Assembly (NCBI RefSeq): GCF_003345355.1 | Contig: NZ_QQNB01000002.1 | Location: 496,001 to 560,000, forward strand | Origin: Sphingomonas aracearum | Lineage (GTDB): Bacteria > Pseudomonadota > Alphaproteobacteria > Sphingomonadales > Sphingomonadaceae | Direction of reading: 5' to 3' | Length of the DNA: 64,000 bases | Shown: positions 1-7,686 of the stretch, in pieces | How positions within the stretch are numbered: the first letter of the stretch is position 1 | Layout: the number at the start of each line of letters is the position of its first letter | The notes under the pieces: model-generated | Database searches by the model: none | The model's input: only the letters and a program-made list of their open reading frames with translations | What the model was told of the DNA's origin: nothing | Made by a program: the position numbers and the translations under genes

Positions 1-431
1 TCCAGATGCGCTTGCAGCGCCCGCCAGGAACCCGGCGCGGCCGGCGCGGACAGGAAGCGGCGCGGCAGCGACAAGGGCACGCCGCGAACGAGATAGGCGC
101 CGCCAAGGCGGGAGCCCTCCAGCACGTAGATCGCACCGAGGATCGCCGCCTCGCCCGTCAGCGATGGCGGGGGCAGTTCGTCCGCCGCCATGCCCAGATC
201 GGCAAGGTCGGCGCGCAGCAGCGGGGCACGGCGGCGTGCGGCCCAGTCGGGCAGGACCTGCCCTGCCCCGGCCTCCTCCAGCGCGCGTTCGACCGGCAGA
301 TGCGCGGCCGCCTGCGTCTGCAGGAACGCGGCATAGCCGGCGCGATCGTCCAGCCGGAAGCGACCGAACGCCGCATCGACTTCCTCATGGCGTGCGCGGG
401 TGGCGTGCCGCAGGGCGAGGTGCGCCTTCAC
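1..431 (-). CDS. Heme oxygenase-like protein (biliverdin-producing), partial
   Basis: The frame runs off the left edge, so only about 143 N-terminal residues are visible. They read as a bacterial heme oxygenase, which opens heme to biliverdin, iron and CO, either to feed a bacteriophytochrome or for iron recovery. The segment LRHATRARHEEVD (residues 7-19) holds the expected proximal heme-ligand histidine (H15), and YVLEGSRLGG (102-111) matches the glycine-rich distal helix. The GTG at 431 is the only plausible start, because the frame is closed a short way upstream; it has no good ribosome-binding site of its own. Its GTG overlaps the stop of a 28-codon upstream frame. Whether a phytochrome gene follows cannot be seen. 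Confidence 0.75.
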   Translation of the reverse strand, partial: MKAHLALRHATRARHEEVDAAFGRFRLDDRAGYAAFLQTQAAAHLPVERALEEAGAGQVLPDWAARRRAPLLRADLADLGMAADELPPPSLTGEAAILGAIYVLEGSRLGGAYLVRGVPLSLPRRFLSAPAAPGSWRALQAHL

Positions 432-514
432 CCGCGGGCGCGACGCAACGGAAAGCGATAGAAACCGGCACTCACCAGGCCAGCATTAGCGGTGAAACGA
501 GCAATCGCAACCAT
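428..514 (-). CDS. Possible 28-residue leader peptide before the heme oxygenase
   Basis: A short ATG frame preceded by AAGGGG with a six-base spacing, a better ribosome-binding site than that of the downstream gene. Its TGA overlaps the heme oxygenase GTG in a GTGA arrangement typical of translational coupling. The predicted peptide (starting MVAIARFTANAG) has no recognisable family. It could be a coupling leader, or it could mark a frameshift in the true heme oxygenase start. Weak support. Confidence 0.2.
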   Translation of the reverse strand: MVAIARFTANAGLVSAGFYRFPLRRARG

Positions 515-637
515 TTGTCGCCCCTTGGCTGGTTCCTGTCCGCGCATGCCAGGGCTCTTGCGCGCCACCGGAAGCGGCCGGAGCCTGCGGAACTGGCATA
601 TCGACGGGGCGAGCGGATCGGCGGGAGGGCAGCGGGA

Positions 638-1888
638 TCAGCCGCCGTTCGCGGCCATCCACTCCTCCACCACCGGCGCGATCTTCGTCCGCCAGCGGCT
701 GCCGTTGAAGATGCCGTAATGGCCGGCGCCTTCCGCAAGCAGGTAGCGCTTCTTCTCGTCCGGCAGGTTGGTCGCCAGCGTCAGCGCGGCCCTGGTCTGG
801 CCGATGCCGGAAATGTCGTCGCGCTCGCCCTCGATCGCGAGAATGCCGATATCGGTGATCGCGGCGGGATCGACCGGGCGGCCGCGATGGGTCATCTCGC
901 CCCTGGGCAAAGCATGCCGCTGGAACACGAGATCCACCGTCTGGAGGTAGAATTCCGCCGACATGTCGCAGACGGAGCGATATTCCTCGTAGAAGCTCTT
1001 GGTTGCGTCCGCGCTCTCGCCGTCGCCCTGGACGAGATGTTTGAACATCTCCCAATGGCTCATCATGTGGTTGCCGAGGTTCATCGACATGAAGCCGGCG
1101 AGCTGGAGAAAGCCGGGATAGACGCGGCGGCCGACGCCGGAATAGCCGGCCGGCACCGTCTGCACCGCATTCTGCTGGAACCAGGCGTGCGGACGCTCGG
1201 TGGCGAGCGTGTTGACGGCGGTGGGTGCCTCGCGCGTGTCCACCGGGCCGCCCATCATGGTCAGCGTCCTGGGCCGGTTGGGATGGTTGTCCGCGCTCAT
1301 CAGGCAGGCGGCGGCATAGCAGGGCACGGACGGCTGGCAGACCGCCAGCATGTGCGCGCGCGGATCGGCGGCGCCCTCGCCGATCCTCTCCAGGAACGCG
1401 ACGAGGTAATCGATATAGTCGTCCAGATCGAACGACCCTTCGGACAGCGGCACGTTGCGGGCATCGCGCCAGTCGGTGATGAACACGTCCGCCACCGGCA
1501 GCATGCGTTGCACGGTGCCGCGCAGCAGGGTGGCGTAATGGCCCGACATGGGCGCCACGATCAGCAGCTTCGGCTGTCCCTCGCCCGCCTCGCTGCCGTC
1601 GGCGCGGACGCGGCGGAAGCGCTTCAGCTGGCCGAACGGCTTGCGCAGGAGAATTTCCTCGCCGACCTCCACGTCCTCGCCACCCACGGTCGTATGGTCG
1701 AACCCGAAAGCGGGCTTGCCGCGCGGCGCGGACGCATGGGCGAACACTTCGAGGGCGGAGCCCATCACCGATCCGCCCATGCGGGACAGCGGATTGGCCG
1801 GATGGGTCAGCCAGTCGGCCCCGAAATTGGCCATCGCGCTCGCACCTGCGAGCATCGATCGCTGCCACTCATAGGCGTCATACAGCAT
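638..1888 (-). CDS. phaZ: Intracellular polyhydroxyalkanoate (PHB) depolymerase
   Basis: Predicted to hydrolyse stored poly-3-hydroxybutyrate granules in the cytoplasm. The 416-residue product begins MLYDAYEWQRSML, like other intracellular PhaZ proteins, so I take the ATG at 1888 rather than an ATG 69 bases upstream. It has the alpha/beta-hydrolase plan: an oxyanion region near PMSGHYATLLRG, and a nucleophile box AVCQPSVP in which cysteine 184 replaces the usual serine, as is typical of this PhaZ family. The likely catalytic histidine lies in EGAGHYGIF near the C terminus. No granule-associated phasin gene is next to it. A 19-base dyad upstream may be a regulator site. Confidence 0.92.
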   Translation of the reverse strand: MLYDAYEWQRSMLAGASAMANFGADWLTHPANPLSRMGGSVMGSALEVFAHASAPRGKPAFGFDHTTVGGEDVEVGEEILLRKPFGQLKRFRRVRADGSEAGEGQPKLLIVAPMSGHYATLLRGTVQRMLPVADVFITDWRDARNVPLSEGSFDLDDYIDYLVAFLERIGEGAADPRAHMLAVCQPSVPCYAAACLMSADNHPNRPRTLTMMGGPVDTREAPTAVNTLATERPHAWFQQNAVQTVPAGYSGVGRRVYPGFLQLAGFMSMNLGNHMMSHWEMFKHLVQGDGESADATKSFYEEYRSVCDMSAEFYLQTVDLVFQRHALPRGEMTHRGRPVDPAAITDIGILAIEGERDDISGIGQTRAALTLATNLPDEKKRYLLAEGAGHYGIFNGSRWRTKIAPVVEEWMAANGG

Positions 1889-1903
1889 GGACGTACCGAT
1901 CGC

Positions 1904-1922
1904 TTGACATAAGTTATTCCAA
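1904..1922. promoter_or_regulatory. Dyad-symmetric site upstream of phaZ
   Basis: TTGACATAAGTTATTCCAA has near-symmetric halves (TTG at one end, CAA at the other, ATAA-G-TTAT in the centre) and lies 16 bases upstream of the phaZ start. Spacing and symmetry resemble a regulator-binding site. It is not a good match to the FNR/FixK consensus, so the regulator is unknown. Confidence 0.3.
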
Positions 1923-2017
1923 CGAAACGTCCTACGCCGTGCTTCGGGTGCATGCAAAGTGCAAAAGAGCGCCTCGCCGCACCGCAGCGAGACCGCCCCC
2001 CCGCCCCGTCGGGGCGC

Positions 2018-2620
2018 TTAGTTCGCGAGCTTGGCGGCGACCTCCGCGACGCGGCGGCCCTGGTAGCGGGCGCCGTCCAGATCGACGGTGCTCGGCTGTC
2101 GGCTGCCGTCCGAATTGGCGATGGTGCTGGCGCCGTACGGCGTGCTGCCATGCGCTTCGCCGCCGCCGGCATGGCCTTCATAGCCATAGTCCAGCCCGAC
2201 CAGTACCATGCCGAAGTGAAACAGGTTCGTCAGGATGGAGAAGATCGTCACTTCCTGGCCGCCATGCTGAGTGGCGGTGGAGGTAAAGGCGGCACCCACC
2301 TTGCCGTTCAGCGCGCCGGTGGCCCAGAGCGGGCCGGCGGTGTCCCAGAAAGCGGCCATCTGGCTCGGCATGCGGCCGAAGCGGGTGGGCGCGCCGACGA
2401 TGATCGCGTCATATTCCTTGAGCTTTTCGGGCCCCTCGATGACGGCATGTGCGCTGTCGGTCTTGAAGTGCGCGGCCTTCACCACCGCGTCCGGCGCGGT
2501 TTCGGGCACGCGCAGCACGTCCGCCTCGGCGCCGGCCGCGCGTGCGCCTTCGGCAACGGCATCGGCCATCTGCTCGATATGGCCGTAGGAGGAATAATAA
2601 AGAACGAGAACCTTGGGCAT
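2018..2620 (-). CDS. wrbA: NAD(P)H:quinone oxidoreductase WrbA
   Basis: A 200-residue flavodoxin-like protein that reduces quinones with two electrons and so limits semiquinone and superoxide formation in the cytoplasm. Family features are all visible: the FMN-phosphate loop [10 protein letters not shown] (residues 10-19), the flavin-contacting [11 protein letters not shown] in the middle, and TQHGGQE, which is nearly invariant in WrbA. Length is normal for the family. It is transcribed away from a LysR-type regulator across a 162-base gap holding repeated GTTTCC/GGAAAC elements, so the regulator probably controls it. Confidence 0.93.
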   Translation of the reverse strand: MPKVLVLYYSSYGHIEQMADAVAEGARAAGAEADVLRVPETAPDAVVKAAHFKTDSAHAVIEGPEKLKEYDAIIVGAPTRFGRMPSQMAAFWDTAGPLWATGALNGKVGAAFTSTATQHGGQEVTIFSILTNLFHFGMVLVGLDYGYEGHAGGGEAHGSTPYGASTIANSDGSRQPSTVDLDGARYQGRRVAEVAAKLAN

Positions 2621-2687
2621 TGCATGCTCCTTCGTTGATGCCGTGAGCCTCGGTCAGAACGATCGACCTGGCCTGGAGAACCATCAC

Positions 2688-2752
2688 GTTTCCGCCGACA
2701 TGCGCCGTCACACGGCTCGCGTAAATGGAAACGGTGGAAACCTATCGTTTCC
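2688..2752. promoter_or_regulatory. Candidate LysR operator between wrbA and its divergent regulator
   Basis: Four copies of one hexamer occur here: GTTTCC at 2688-2693 and 2747-2752, and GGAAAC at 2727-2732 and 2736-2741. The last two form a perfect inverted repeat, GGAAAC-CTATC-GTTTCC (2736-2752), 30 bases before the regulator start. This arrangement in a divergent promoter region is typical of LysR-family operators controlling both the regulator and its target. Confidence 0.5.
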
Positions 2753-2782
2753 CCTGATACGGAGCCGGCCGGAGGTACCGTC

Positions 2783-3724
2783 ATGCGTCTGCCCGATCTG
2801 GAAGCCTGGGCGATCTTCGCCAGCGTGGTGGAGCATCGCTCCTTCAGCGGCGCGGCCGAGGCGATCGGCGTGTCCAAGGCGACCGTGTCCAAGGCGGTAT
2901 CACGGCTGGAGCAGCGGCTGGGGCAAAGCCTGTTTCACCGCACCTCGCGCCGCCTGTCGCTCACCGAGGGCGGCCGGATGCTGGCCGAGCATGCGCAGCG
3001 CCTGCTCGCCGACGCGCTGGCCGCCGAGGAAGCCGCGCACGACAGCGCGACGGAGCCGGCCGGCCTCGTGCGCGTGACCGCGCCGATGACGCTGGGGCTG
3101 CTGGCGGTGGCGCCGGCGGTGGCGGAGTTCCTGGTCGAGAACCCCGGCATCCAGGTCGATCTCAACCTGACGGACGTGAAGGTGGACATCGTCGCGGAAG
3201 GTATCGACATCGCCCTGCGCATCGCCGACCTGCCGGACAGTTCGCTGCGCGCGCGCCGGCTGGGGCCGATCCGCGCGCATGTGGTCGCCGCGCCCGCCTA
3301 TCTCGCGCGCGCCGGCACGCCGACCCATCCGGGGCAGCTCGGCGACCATGCGTGTCTCGGCTATACCAACGCCTCCGGGCCTTGGCGCTTCTATGGTGCC
3401 GGCGGGGCGGAGGTGACGGTGCGTGCCGAAGGCCCGCTGCGCGCCAACAGCGGCGACGCGCTGCTGCCGGCCCTGCGCGCCGGGTTGGGGGTCGGCATGC
3501 TGCCCGACTTCATCGTCGACGAGGAGATCGCCAGCGGCGCGCTGGTGCCGATCCTCACCGACTGGTGGGGCCCGGCGCTGGCGCTGCACCTGATGACCCC
3601 GCCGGGCGCGCTGCGTCCGGCGCGGGTGGAGCGCCTGATCGAGTTCCTCACCAACCGGTTCCGCACCGTCTGCGCCGAACGGCCGATGATCGAGGCGACG
3701 CGCCCGCTGGCGGTGGCCGGGTGA
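2783..3724 (+). CDS. LysR-family transcriptional regulator
   Basis: A 313-residue LysR-type regulator. The N-terminal winged helix-turn-helix is clear (FSGAAEAIGVSKATVSKAV, residues 19-37, then RLEQRLGQSLFHRTSRR), followed by a periplasmic-binding-like effector domain from about residue 90 to 295. The effector is unknown. Divergence from wrbA with only 162 bases between the two starts suggests it senses a quinone, electrophile or oxidant and controls wrbA, but that is inference from position. A small effector subfamily (AaeR/DmlR-like) is the likely closest group. Confidence 0.93.
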   Translation: MRLPDLEAWAIFASVVEHRSFSGAAEAIGVSKATVSKAVSRLEQRLGQSLFHRTSRRLSLTEGGRMLAEHAQRLLADALAAEEAAHDSATEPAGLVRVTAPMTLGLLAVAPAVAEFLVENPGIQVDLNLTDVKVDIVAEGIDIALRIADLPDSSLRARRLGPIRAHVVAAPAYLARAGTPTHPGQLGDHACLGYTNASGPWRFYGAGGAEVTVRAEGPLRANSGDALLPALRAGLGVGMLPDFIVDEEIASGALVPILTDWWGPALALHLMTPPGALRPARVERLIEFLTNRFRTVCAERPMIEATRPLAVAG

Positions 3725-3769
3725 AGCCTGCCAGCCGCGACACGCGGATGCCCGCGGGTTAGAACAATA

Positions 3770-3802
3770 TTAACCTTTTGCGTTCACATCCGTTCAGGTT
3801 AA
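3770..3802. promoter_or_regulatory. Paired TTAACC / GGTTAA half-sites upstream of ctrA
   Basis: TTAACC (3770-3775) and its inverse GGTTAA (3797-3802) flank a 21-base spacer in the ctrA promoter region. TTAACC is the core of the CtrA half-site known from Caulobacter, where CtrA regulates its own gene. The canonical site is a direct TTAA-N7-TTAAC repeat, so this inverted pair is not a textbook match, but it is suggestive of autoregulation. Confidence 0.4.
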
Positions 3803-3873
3803 TGGATTGTGCCGGGAAGCGCGCGGGGCCGAACAGGGGGCACGGGCGCTCGCCTTCACAGGGGAACTTGCAG

Positions 3874-4569
3874 ATGCGCGTGCTGCTGATCGAAGACGAG
3901 CCGACGACCGCAAAGGCGATCGAGCTCATGCTGACGAGCGAAGGTTTCAATATCTACACCACGGATCTGGGCGAGGAAGGCCTCGATCTGGGCAAGCTCT
4001 ATGATTACGACATCATCCTTCTCGATCTGAACTTGCCGGACATGCACGGCTATGACGTGCTCAAGAAGCTGCGCGTCGCCCGGGTGCAGACGCCGGTGCT
4101 GATCCTCAGCGGCATCAACGAGATGGACTCCAAGGTCCGCTCGTTCGGCTTCGGCGCGGACGATTATGTCACCAAGCCGTTCCACCGCGAGGAACTGATC
4201 GCCCGCATCCATGCCGTGGTGCGCCGGTCCAAGGGCCATTCGCAATCGGTCATCAAGACCGGCAAGCTGGCGGTGAACCTCGATGCCAAGACCGTAGAGG
4301 TCGACGGCGCGCGCGTGCACCTGACCGGCAAGGAATATGCGATGCTGGAACTGCTCTCGCTGCGCAAGGGCACCACGCTGACCAAGGAAATGTTCCTCAA
4401 CCATCTGTATGGCGGGATGGACGAGCCGGAACTGAAGATCATCGACGTGTTCATCTGCAAGCTGCGCAAGAAGCTCAGCCTGGCCTGCGATGGCGAGAAC
4501 TATATCGAGACCGTCTGGGGCCGCGGCTATGTGCTGCGCGAGCCGGACGAGGTGGCCGCGGTCGCCTGA
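3874..4569 (+). CDS. ctrA: Cell-cycle response regulator CtrA
   Basis: An OmpR/PhoB-type response regulator of 231 residues that matches the alphaproteobacterial master cell-cycle regulator CtrA. The receiver domain begins [10 protein letters not shown] and has the phospho-acceptor aspartate D51 in LLDLNLPD and the conserved lysine in YVTKPF. The C-terminal winged helix contains the highly conserved [12 protein letters not shown] and [10 protein letters not shown] segments. The protein ends in a small hydrophobic tail (EVAAVA), resembling the ClpXP-sensitive Ala-Ala end of Caulobacter CtrA. The start at 3874 gives the conserved N terminus. In sphingomonads CtrA is expected to control motility and cell-cycle genes rather than being essential. 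Confidence 0.95.
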   Translation: MRVLLIEDEPTTAKAIELMLTSEGFNIYTTDLGEEGLDLGKLYDYDIILLDLNLPDMHGYDVLKKLRVARVQTPVLILSGINEMDSKVRSFGFGADDYVTKPFHREELIARIHAVVRRSKGHSQSVIKTGKLAVNLDAKTVEVDGARVHLTGKEYAMLELLSLRKGTTLTKEMFLNHLYGGMDEPELKIIDVFICKLRKKLSLACDGENYIETVWGRGYVLREPDEVAAVA

Positions 4570-4591
4570 TTTCACCCGAGCGGGGACGAAG

Positions 4592-4631
4592 AAGCCGCGG
4601 CGTTCGGGGGAACGTCCGCGGCTTTTTCTTG
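4592..4631 (+). terminator. Intrinsic terminator after ctrA
   Basis: A strong GC hairpin (left arm AAGCCGCGG-CGTTC, loop GGGG, right arm GAACG-T-CCGCGGCTT) is followed by a run of T residues, 22 bases past the ctrA stop. Textbook rho-independent layout. Confidence 0.85.
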
Positions 4632-4654
4632 TGTGGGGCGACAGCTCGCCCGAC

Positions 4655-4993
4655 TCAACTCGCCGGATCGTACAGGAACGCGCGCAATTCCTGGGAGCAC
4701 CGGCAGGCAGCGGCGAGCTTGCCCGCCCACGCTACCGCCTCCTCGCGCGTTGACACATCCAGCACGGTGAAGCCGCCGTTCAGGTGGCTGTCGGGATAGA
4801 TGTTCGGCGTCGTCGAGCCATCGGCTGCCACCAGCACCGGAGCGGCCCTCTCGTCGATCCCGCCGGCGAAGACATAGACCCCGGCCGCCTTGGCCTGCTC
4901 GATCACGGTCCGCGAATCGACACCCGCCGCCACGAGCTCCTCCGCGCCAAGCTGCATCGCGCGGCTGGGAAAGGATATCAGGTACTTGGCCAT
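4655..4993 (-). CDS. YCII/DGPF-domain protein
   Basis: A 112-residue protein of the YCII-related (DGPF) family. The order of elements fits: an N-terminal beta strand MAKYLISFPS, a central GVYVFAGGI, the conserved PDSHLNGGFTVLDVSTREEAVAWA core, and a C-terminal helix CRCSQELRAF. The related YciI protein of Haemophilus has been proposed to be an enzyme; the role of this subfamily is not known. In many bacteria such genes sit beside ECF sigma factors, but none is seen here. Stand-alone gene, with convergent ctrA on its far side. Confidence 0.8.
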   Translation of the reverse strand: MAKYLISFPSRAMQLGAEELVAAGVDSRTVIEQAKAAGVYVFAGGIDERAAPVLVAADGSTTPNIYPDSHLNGGFTVLDVSTREEAVAWAGKLAAACRCSQELRAFLYDPAS

Positions 4994-5045
4994 GACATGA
5001 TCCTAGCTACCACCCCGCACTGATAATCCGACGAGAACCTCCCCC

Positions 5046-6677
5046 TCAGTTCGCCTCATATTCCTTCTGCCCGCCGATCCAGGTCTGGAGGACCTTGGTG
5101 GCGCGCAGCTCGGTGGGGCTGGCGAGCAGCGGGTCGCGGTCGACGATGATGAAGTCGGCGCGTTGCCCCGCCGCCAGACGGCCGAACTTGTCCTCGGCAA
5201 AGCCGGCCCAGGCGCCGCCGGCGGTGAGCGCCCACCAGGCCTGTTCGCGGGTGATGCGCTCGTCCGGCTGCCAGCCGCCGAACGGCTCGCCGGCCGCGTC
5301 CTGGCGGGTGAACGCCGCGGCCCAGCCGGCAAAGGGATCGGGCTTTTCGACCGGGAAGTCCGATCCGAAAGCGAGCCTAGCGCCGCTTTGCAGCATCGCG
5401 TTCCATGCATAGGCACCGCGCAGCCGCGCCGGCCCGAGCCGCGCCTCCGCCATGCGCCAGTCGCTCGTCTCATGCGTCGGCTGCATGGAGGCGATCACAT
5501 TGTCCTTGGCGAAGCGCGGCAGGTCGGCCGGATCGACGATCTGCGCATGCTCGATGCGCCAGCGGCGATCGCCCTTGTAGCTGTCCGATATGTCCTCGAT
5601 CGCGGAGAGCACCTCGGCATTGGCCTTGTCGCCGATCGCGTGCACGGCGACCTGGAAATTGTCCATGGCGGCGCGCACCATCAGGTTGCGGATCACGTCG
5701 TCGGCCATGAAGCCCGCGCCCGACTGGCCGGGCGCATCGGCATAAGGCTGCTTGAGCCACGCCCCGCGCGAGCCGAGCGCGCCGTCCTCGTACAGCTTGA
5801 TCCCGCCCATGCGCAGGCGATCGTTGTAGAGCCACGGCGTCGGCCCCGCGCCCGCCACCTTCACCGCGGTGTCCACGCCCATGCCGTAGGACATGATGCG
5901 CACCCGCAGCGACCCGGCATCGCCCAGCCGTCGATAGGCGAGCCATTCCTCCACGCTCGTGCCCATGTCGGCCGTGGCCGTCACGCCGTAGCGCAGCAGG
6001 ATCTTCTGCGCGGCAAGGAACGCCTGGCTCATGTCGCGCGGCAGCGGCTGCGGCACCACCTTGTCGATCAGGCTCTGCGCCGCGTCGACGAACACGCCGC
6101 CCTCGATCCGCCCGCCGGCCGGGGAGACGCTTTTCGAGGTGACACCGGCGGCGCGGAGCGCGGCGCTGTTGGCCCAGCTGGCATGGCCGTCGGCGCGGGC
6201 GAGCCAGACCGGACGGTCGCCCAATGCGGCGTCCAGGTCCGCGCTGGTCGGGAAGCGGCCCAGCTTCCACACCTCCTGGTTCCAGCCGCCGCCGGTGATC
6301 CAGCGCTTCTCCGGATTGGCGCGGGCATAAGCGGCGATCTTCGTCTGCGCATCCGCCAGCGAGGTGGTATCGGACAGGTCGAGTTCCAGCGCACGATAGC
6401 CTTGCGCGAAGACATGGCCGTGCGCGTCCACGAAGCCGGGCAGCAGCACCCGGCCCTTCATGTCGGACCTCCAGTCCAGCTTTTCCGGGCGCTTGTCGCC
6501 GGACTTCAGCAGCTTGGACACCTTGCCGTCCGGCGTCAGCAGCAGGCCGGTGAAGCGGATCACCTTGCCGTTGGCGTCCATCGTCATGCCGTTGACGTTG
6601 TCGATCAGCGCATCGGCATGAGCGGCAGGCGCGAGCGCGACGGCGGCGGCGCCGGCCAGCAGGAACGTGCGGATCAT
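5046..6677 (-). CDS. Exported amidohydrolase family 3 (YtcJ-like) protein
   Basis: A 543-residue metal-dependent hydrolase. A signal peptide is evident (MIRTFLLAGAAAVALAPAAHA, cleavage near residue 21), so the enzyme should act in the periplasm. Metal-binding motifs of the amidohydrolase superfamily are present: DAHGHVF with H86 and H88, HAIGDKAN and RIEHAQIV in the middle, and GSDFPVEKPDP near the C terminus. Substrate unknown; the YtcJ-like group includes N-substituted formamide deformylases. Its ATG overlaps the stop of the upstream dehydrogenase gene (ATGA), so the two are translationally coupled. Confidence 0.88.
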   Translation of the reverse strand: MIRTFLLAGAAAVALAPAAHADALIDNVNGMTMDANGKVIRFTGLLLTPDGKVSKLLKSGDKRPEKLDWRSDMKGRVLLPGFVDAHGHVFAQGYRALELDLSDTTSLADAQTKIAAYARANPEKRWITGGGWNQEVWKLGRFPTSADLDAALGDRPVWLARADGHASWANSAALRAAGVTSKSVSPAGGRIEGGVFVDAAQSLIDKVVPQPLPRDMSQAFLAAQKILLRYGVTATADMGTSVEEWLAYRRLGDAGSLRVRIMSYGMGVDTAVKVAGAGPTPWLYNDRLRMGGIKLYEDGALGSRGAWLKQPYADAPGQSGAGFMADDVIRNLMVRAAMDNFQVAVHAIGDKANAEVLSAIEDISDSYKGDRRWRIEHAQIVDPADLPRFAKDNVIASMQPTHETSDWRMAEARLGPARLRGAYAWNAMLQSGARLAFGSDFPVEKPDPFAGWAAAFTRQDAAGEPFGGWQPDERITREQAWWALTAGGAWAGFAEDKFGRLAAGQRADFIIVDRDPLLASPTELRATKVLQTWIGGQKEYEAN

Positions 6678-7528
6678 CGCGGCAGCCTCCGCACGAGGGC
6701 GCTCGTATCCTGGCGGCCACCACCCATCTTCTGCACCTCCGCATAGAATTGATCGACCTGCGCCGTCATCGGCAGCACCGCGCCGTTGCGCTTCGCCTCG
6801 TCCAGCGCGAGGCCCAGGTCCTTGCGCATCCAGTCGACCGCGAACCCGAAGTCGAACTCGTCCCGCGCCATGGTCGGCCAGCGATTGACCATCTGCCAGC
6901 TCTGCGCCGCGCCGCCGGAGATCGCCTCCAGCACCTGGTCGAGGTCGAGTCCGCTCGCCTGGGCGAAGCGCAGCCCCTCCGACACGCCTTGCAGCACCCC
7001 GGCGATGCAGATCTGGTTGACCATCTTGGCGGTCTGCCCCGCGCCCGCTTCCCCGATGTGCACGACCTTGGCGCAGTACGCCGCAAGGATCGGCTCGGCG
7101 CGCGCGAACGCCTCGGCCGAGCCGCCGCACATGGCGGAAAGCCTGCCGTTCTCCGCACCCGCCTGCCCGCCGGATACCGGCGCGTCCACCGACCCCGGAC
7201 GCGCCGCCGCCAGCTCGCGCGCGATCGCGGCGGAAACGGTGGTGTGATCGATGAACAGGGCGTCGTCGTCCATGGCGCCGAACGCACCATCGGGGCCGAG
7301 CGTCACGGCGCGCAGATCGTCGTCGTTGCCGACGCAGGTGACGACCACTTCCGCCCCCCGCGCGGCCTCCGCCGGGGTTTCGGCCAGCGAGCCGCCATGC
7401 TTTTCCACCCACGCTTCCGCCTTGGCGCGGGTGCGGTTGTAGACGGTGACGTCGTGGCCTGCGCTGGCGAGATGACCGGCCGTCGGCGCGCCCATTACGC
7501 CCAGGCCGATAAAGGCGATCCTGGTCAT
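6674..7528 (-). CDS. NAD(P)-dependent beta-hydroxyacid dehydrogenase (3-hydroxyisobutyrate dehydrogenase-like)
   Basis: A 284-residue oxidoreductase. The N terminus MTRIAFIGLGVMGAPTAGHL is the Rossmann dinucleotide-binding glycine motif; DAPVSGGQAGAE is the substrate-binding signature of the family, and GQTAKMVNQ carries the catalytic lysine. I start at 7528, where the conserved N terminus begins; upstream in-frame ATGs would add repeat-derived sequence. Members oxidise 3-hydroxyisobutyrate (valine breakdown), tartronate semialdehyde or similar acids, and the substrate cannot be fixed from sequence. First gene of a two-gene operon with the amidohydrolase. Confidence 0.88.
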   Translation of the reverse strand: MTRIAFIGLGVMGAPTAGHLASAGHDVTVYNRTRAKAEAWVEKHGGSLAETPAEAARGAEVVVTCVGNDDDLRAVTLGPDGAFGAMDDDALFIDHTTVSAAIARELAAARPGSVDAPVSGGQAGAENGRLSAMCGGSAEAFARAEPILAAYCAKVVHIGEAGAGQTAKMVNQICIAGVLQGVSEGLRFAQASGLDLDQVLEAISGGAAQSWQMVNRWPTMARDEFDFGFAVDWMRKDLGLALDEAKRNGAVLPMTAQVDQFYAEVQKMGGGRQDTSALVRRLPR

Positions 7529-7590
7529 GGCTCCACGCGATAGGCGGTGTTCCCCCGCGACGCCAGATGGTCTAGGCGGTTGCATCCTCC

Positions 7591-7680
7591 GTTCCTGCTG
7601 AGCTTGTCGCAGCATCGCCCCTTTTCCGGGAGCGCGGAGGCGGAAAAGGCGGCCCTTCGGCAAGCTCGGGGCGATTGGAC
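7591..7680. repeat. Long imperfect palindromic intergenic repeat, copy 1
   Basis: The left arm contains CTGAGCTTGTCGCAGC and CGCCCCTTTTCCG; the right arm contains CGGAAAAGGCGGCCC and TTCGGCAAGCTCGGGGCG. The arms are inverted relative to each other over about 90 bases in the gap between divergent genes. A related element lies at 14707-14797, with the core CTTCGACAAGCTCAGGGCGA. A REP-like dispersed repeat. Confidence 0.6.
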
Positions 7681-7686
7681 GAACAC

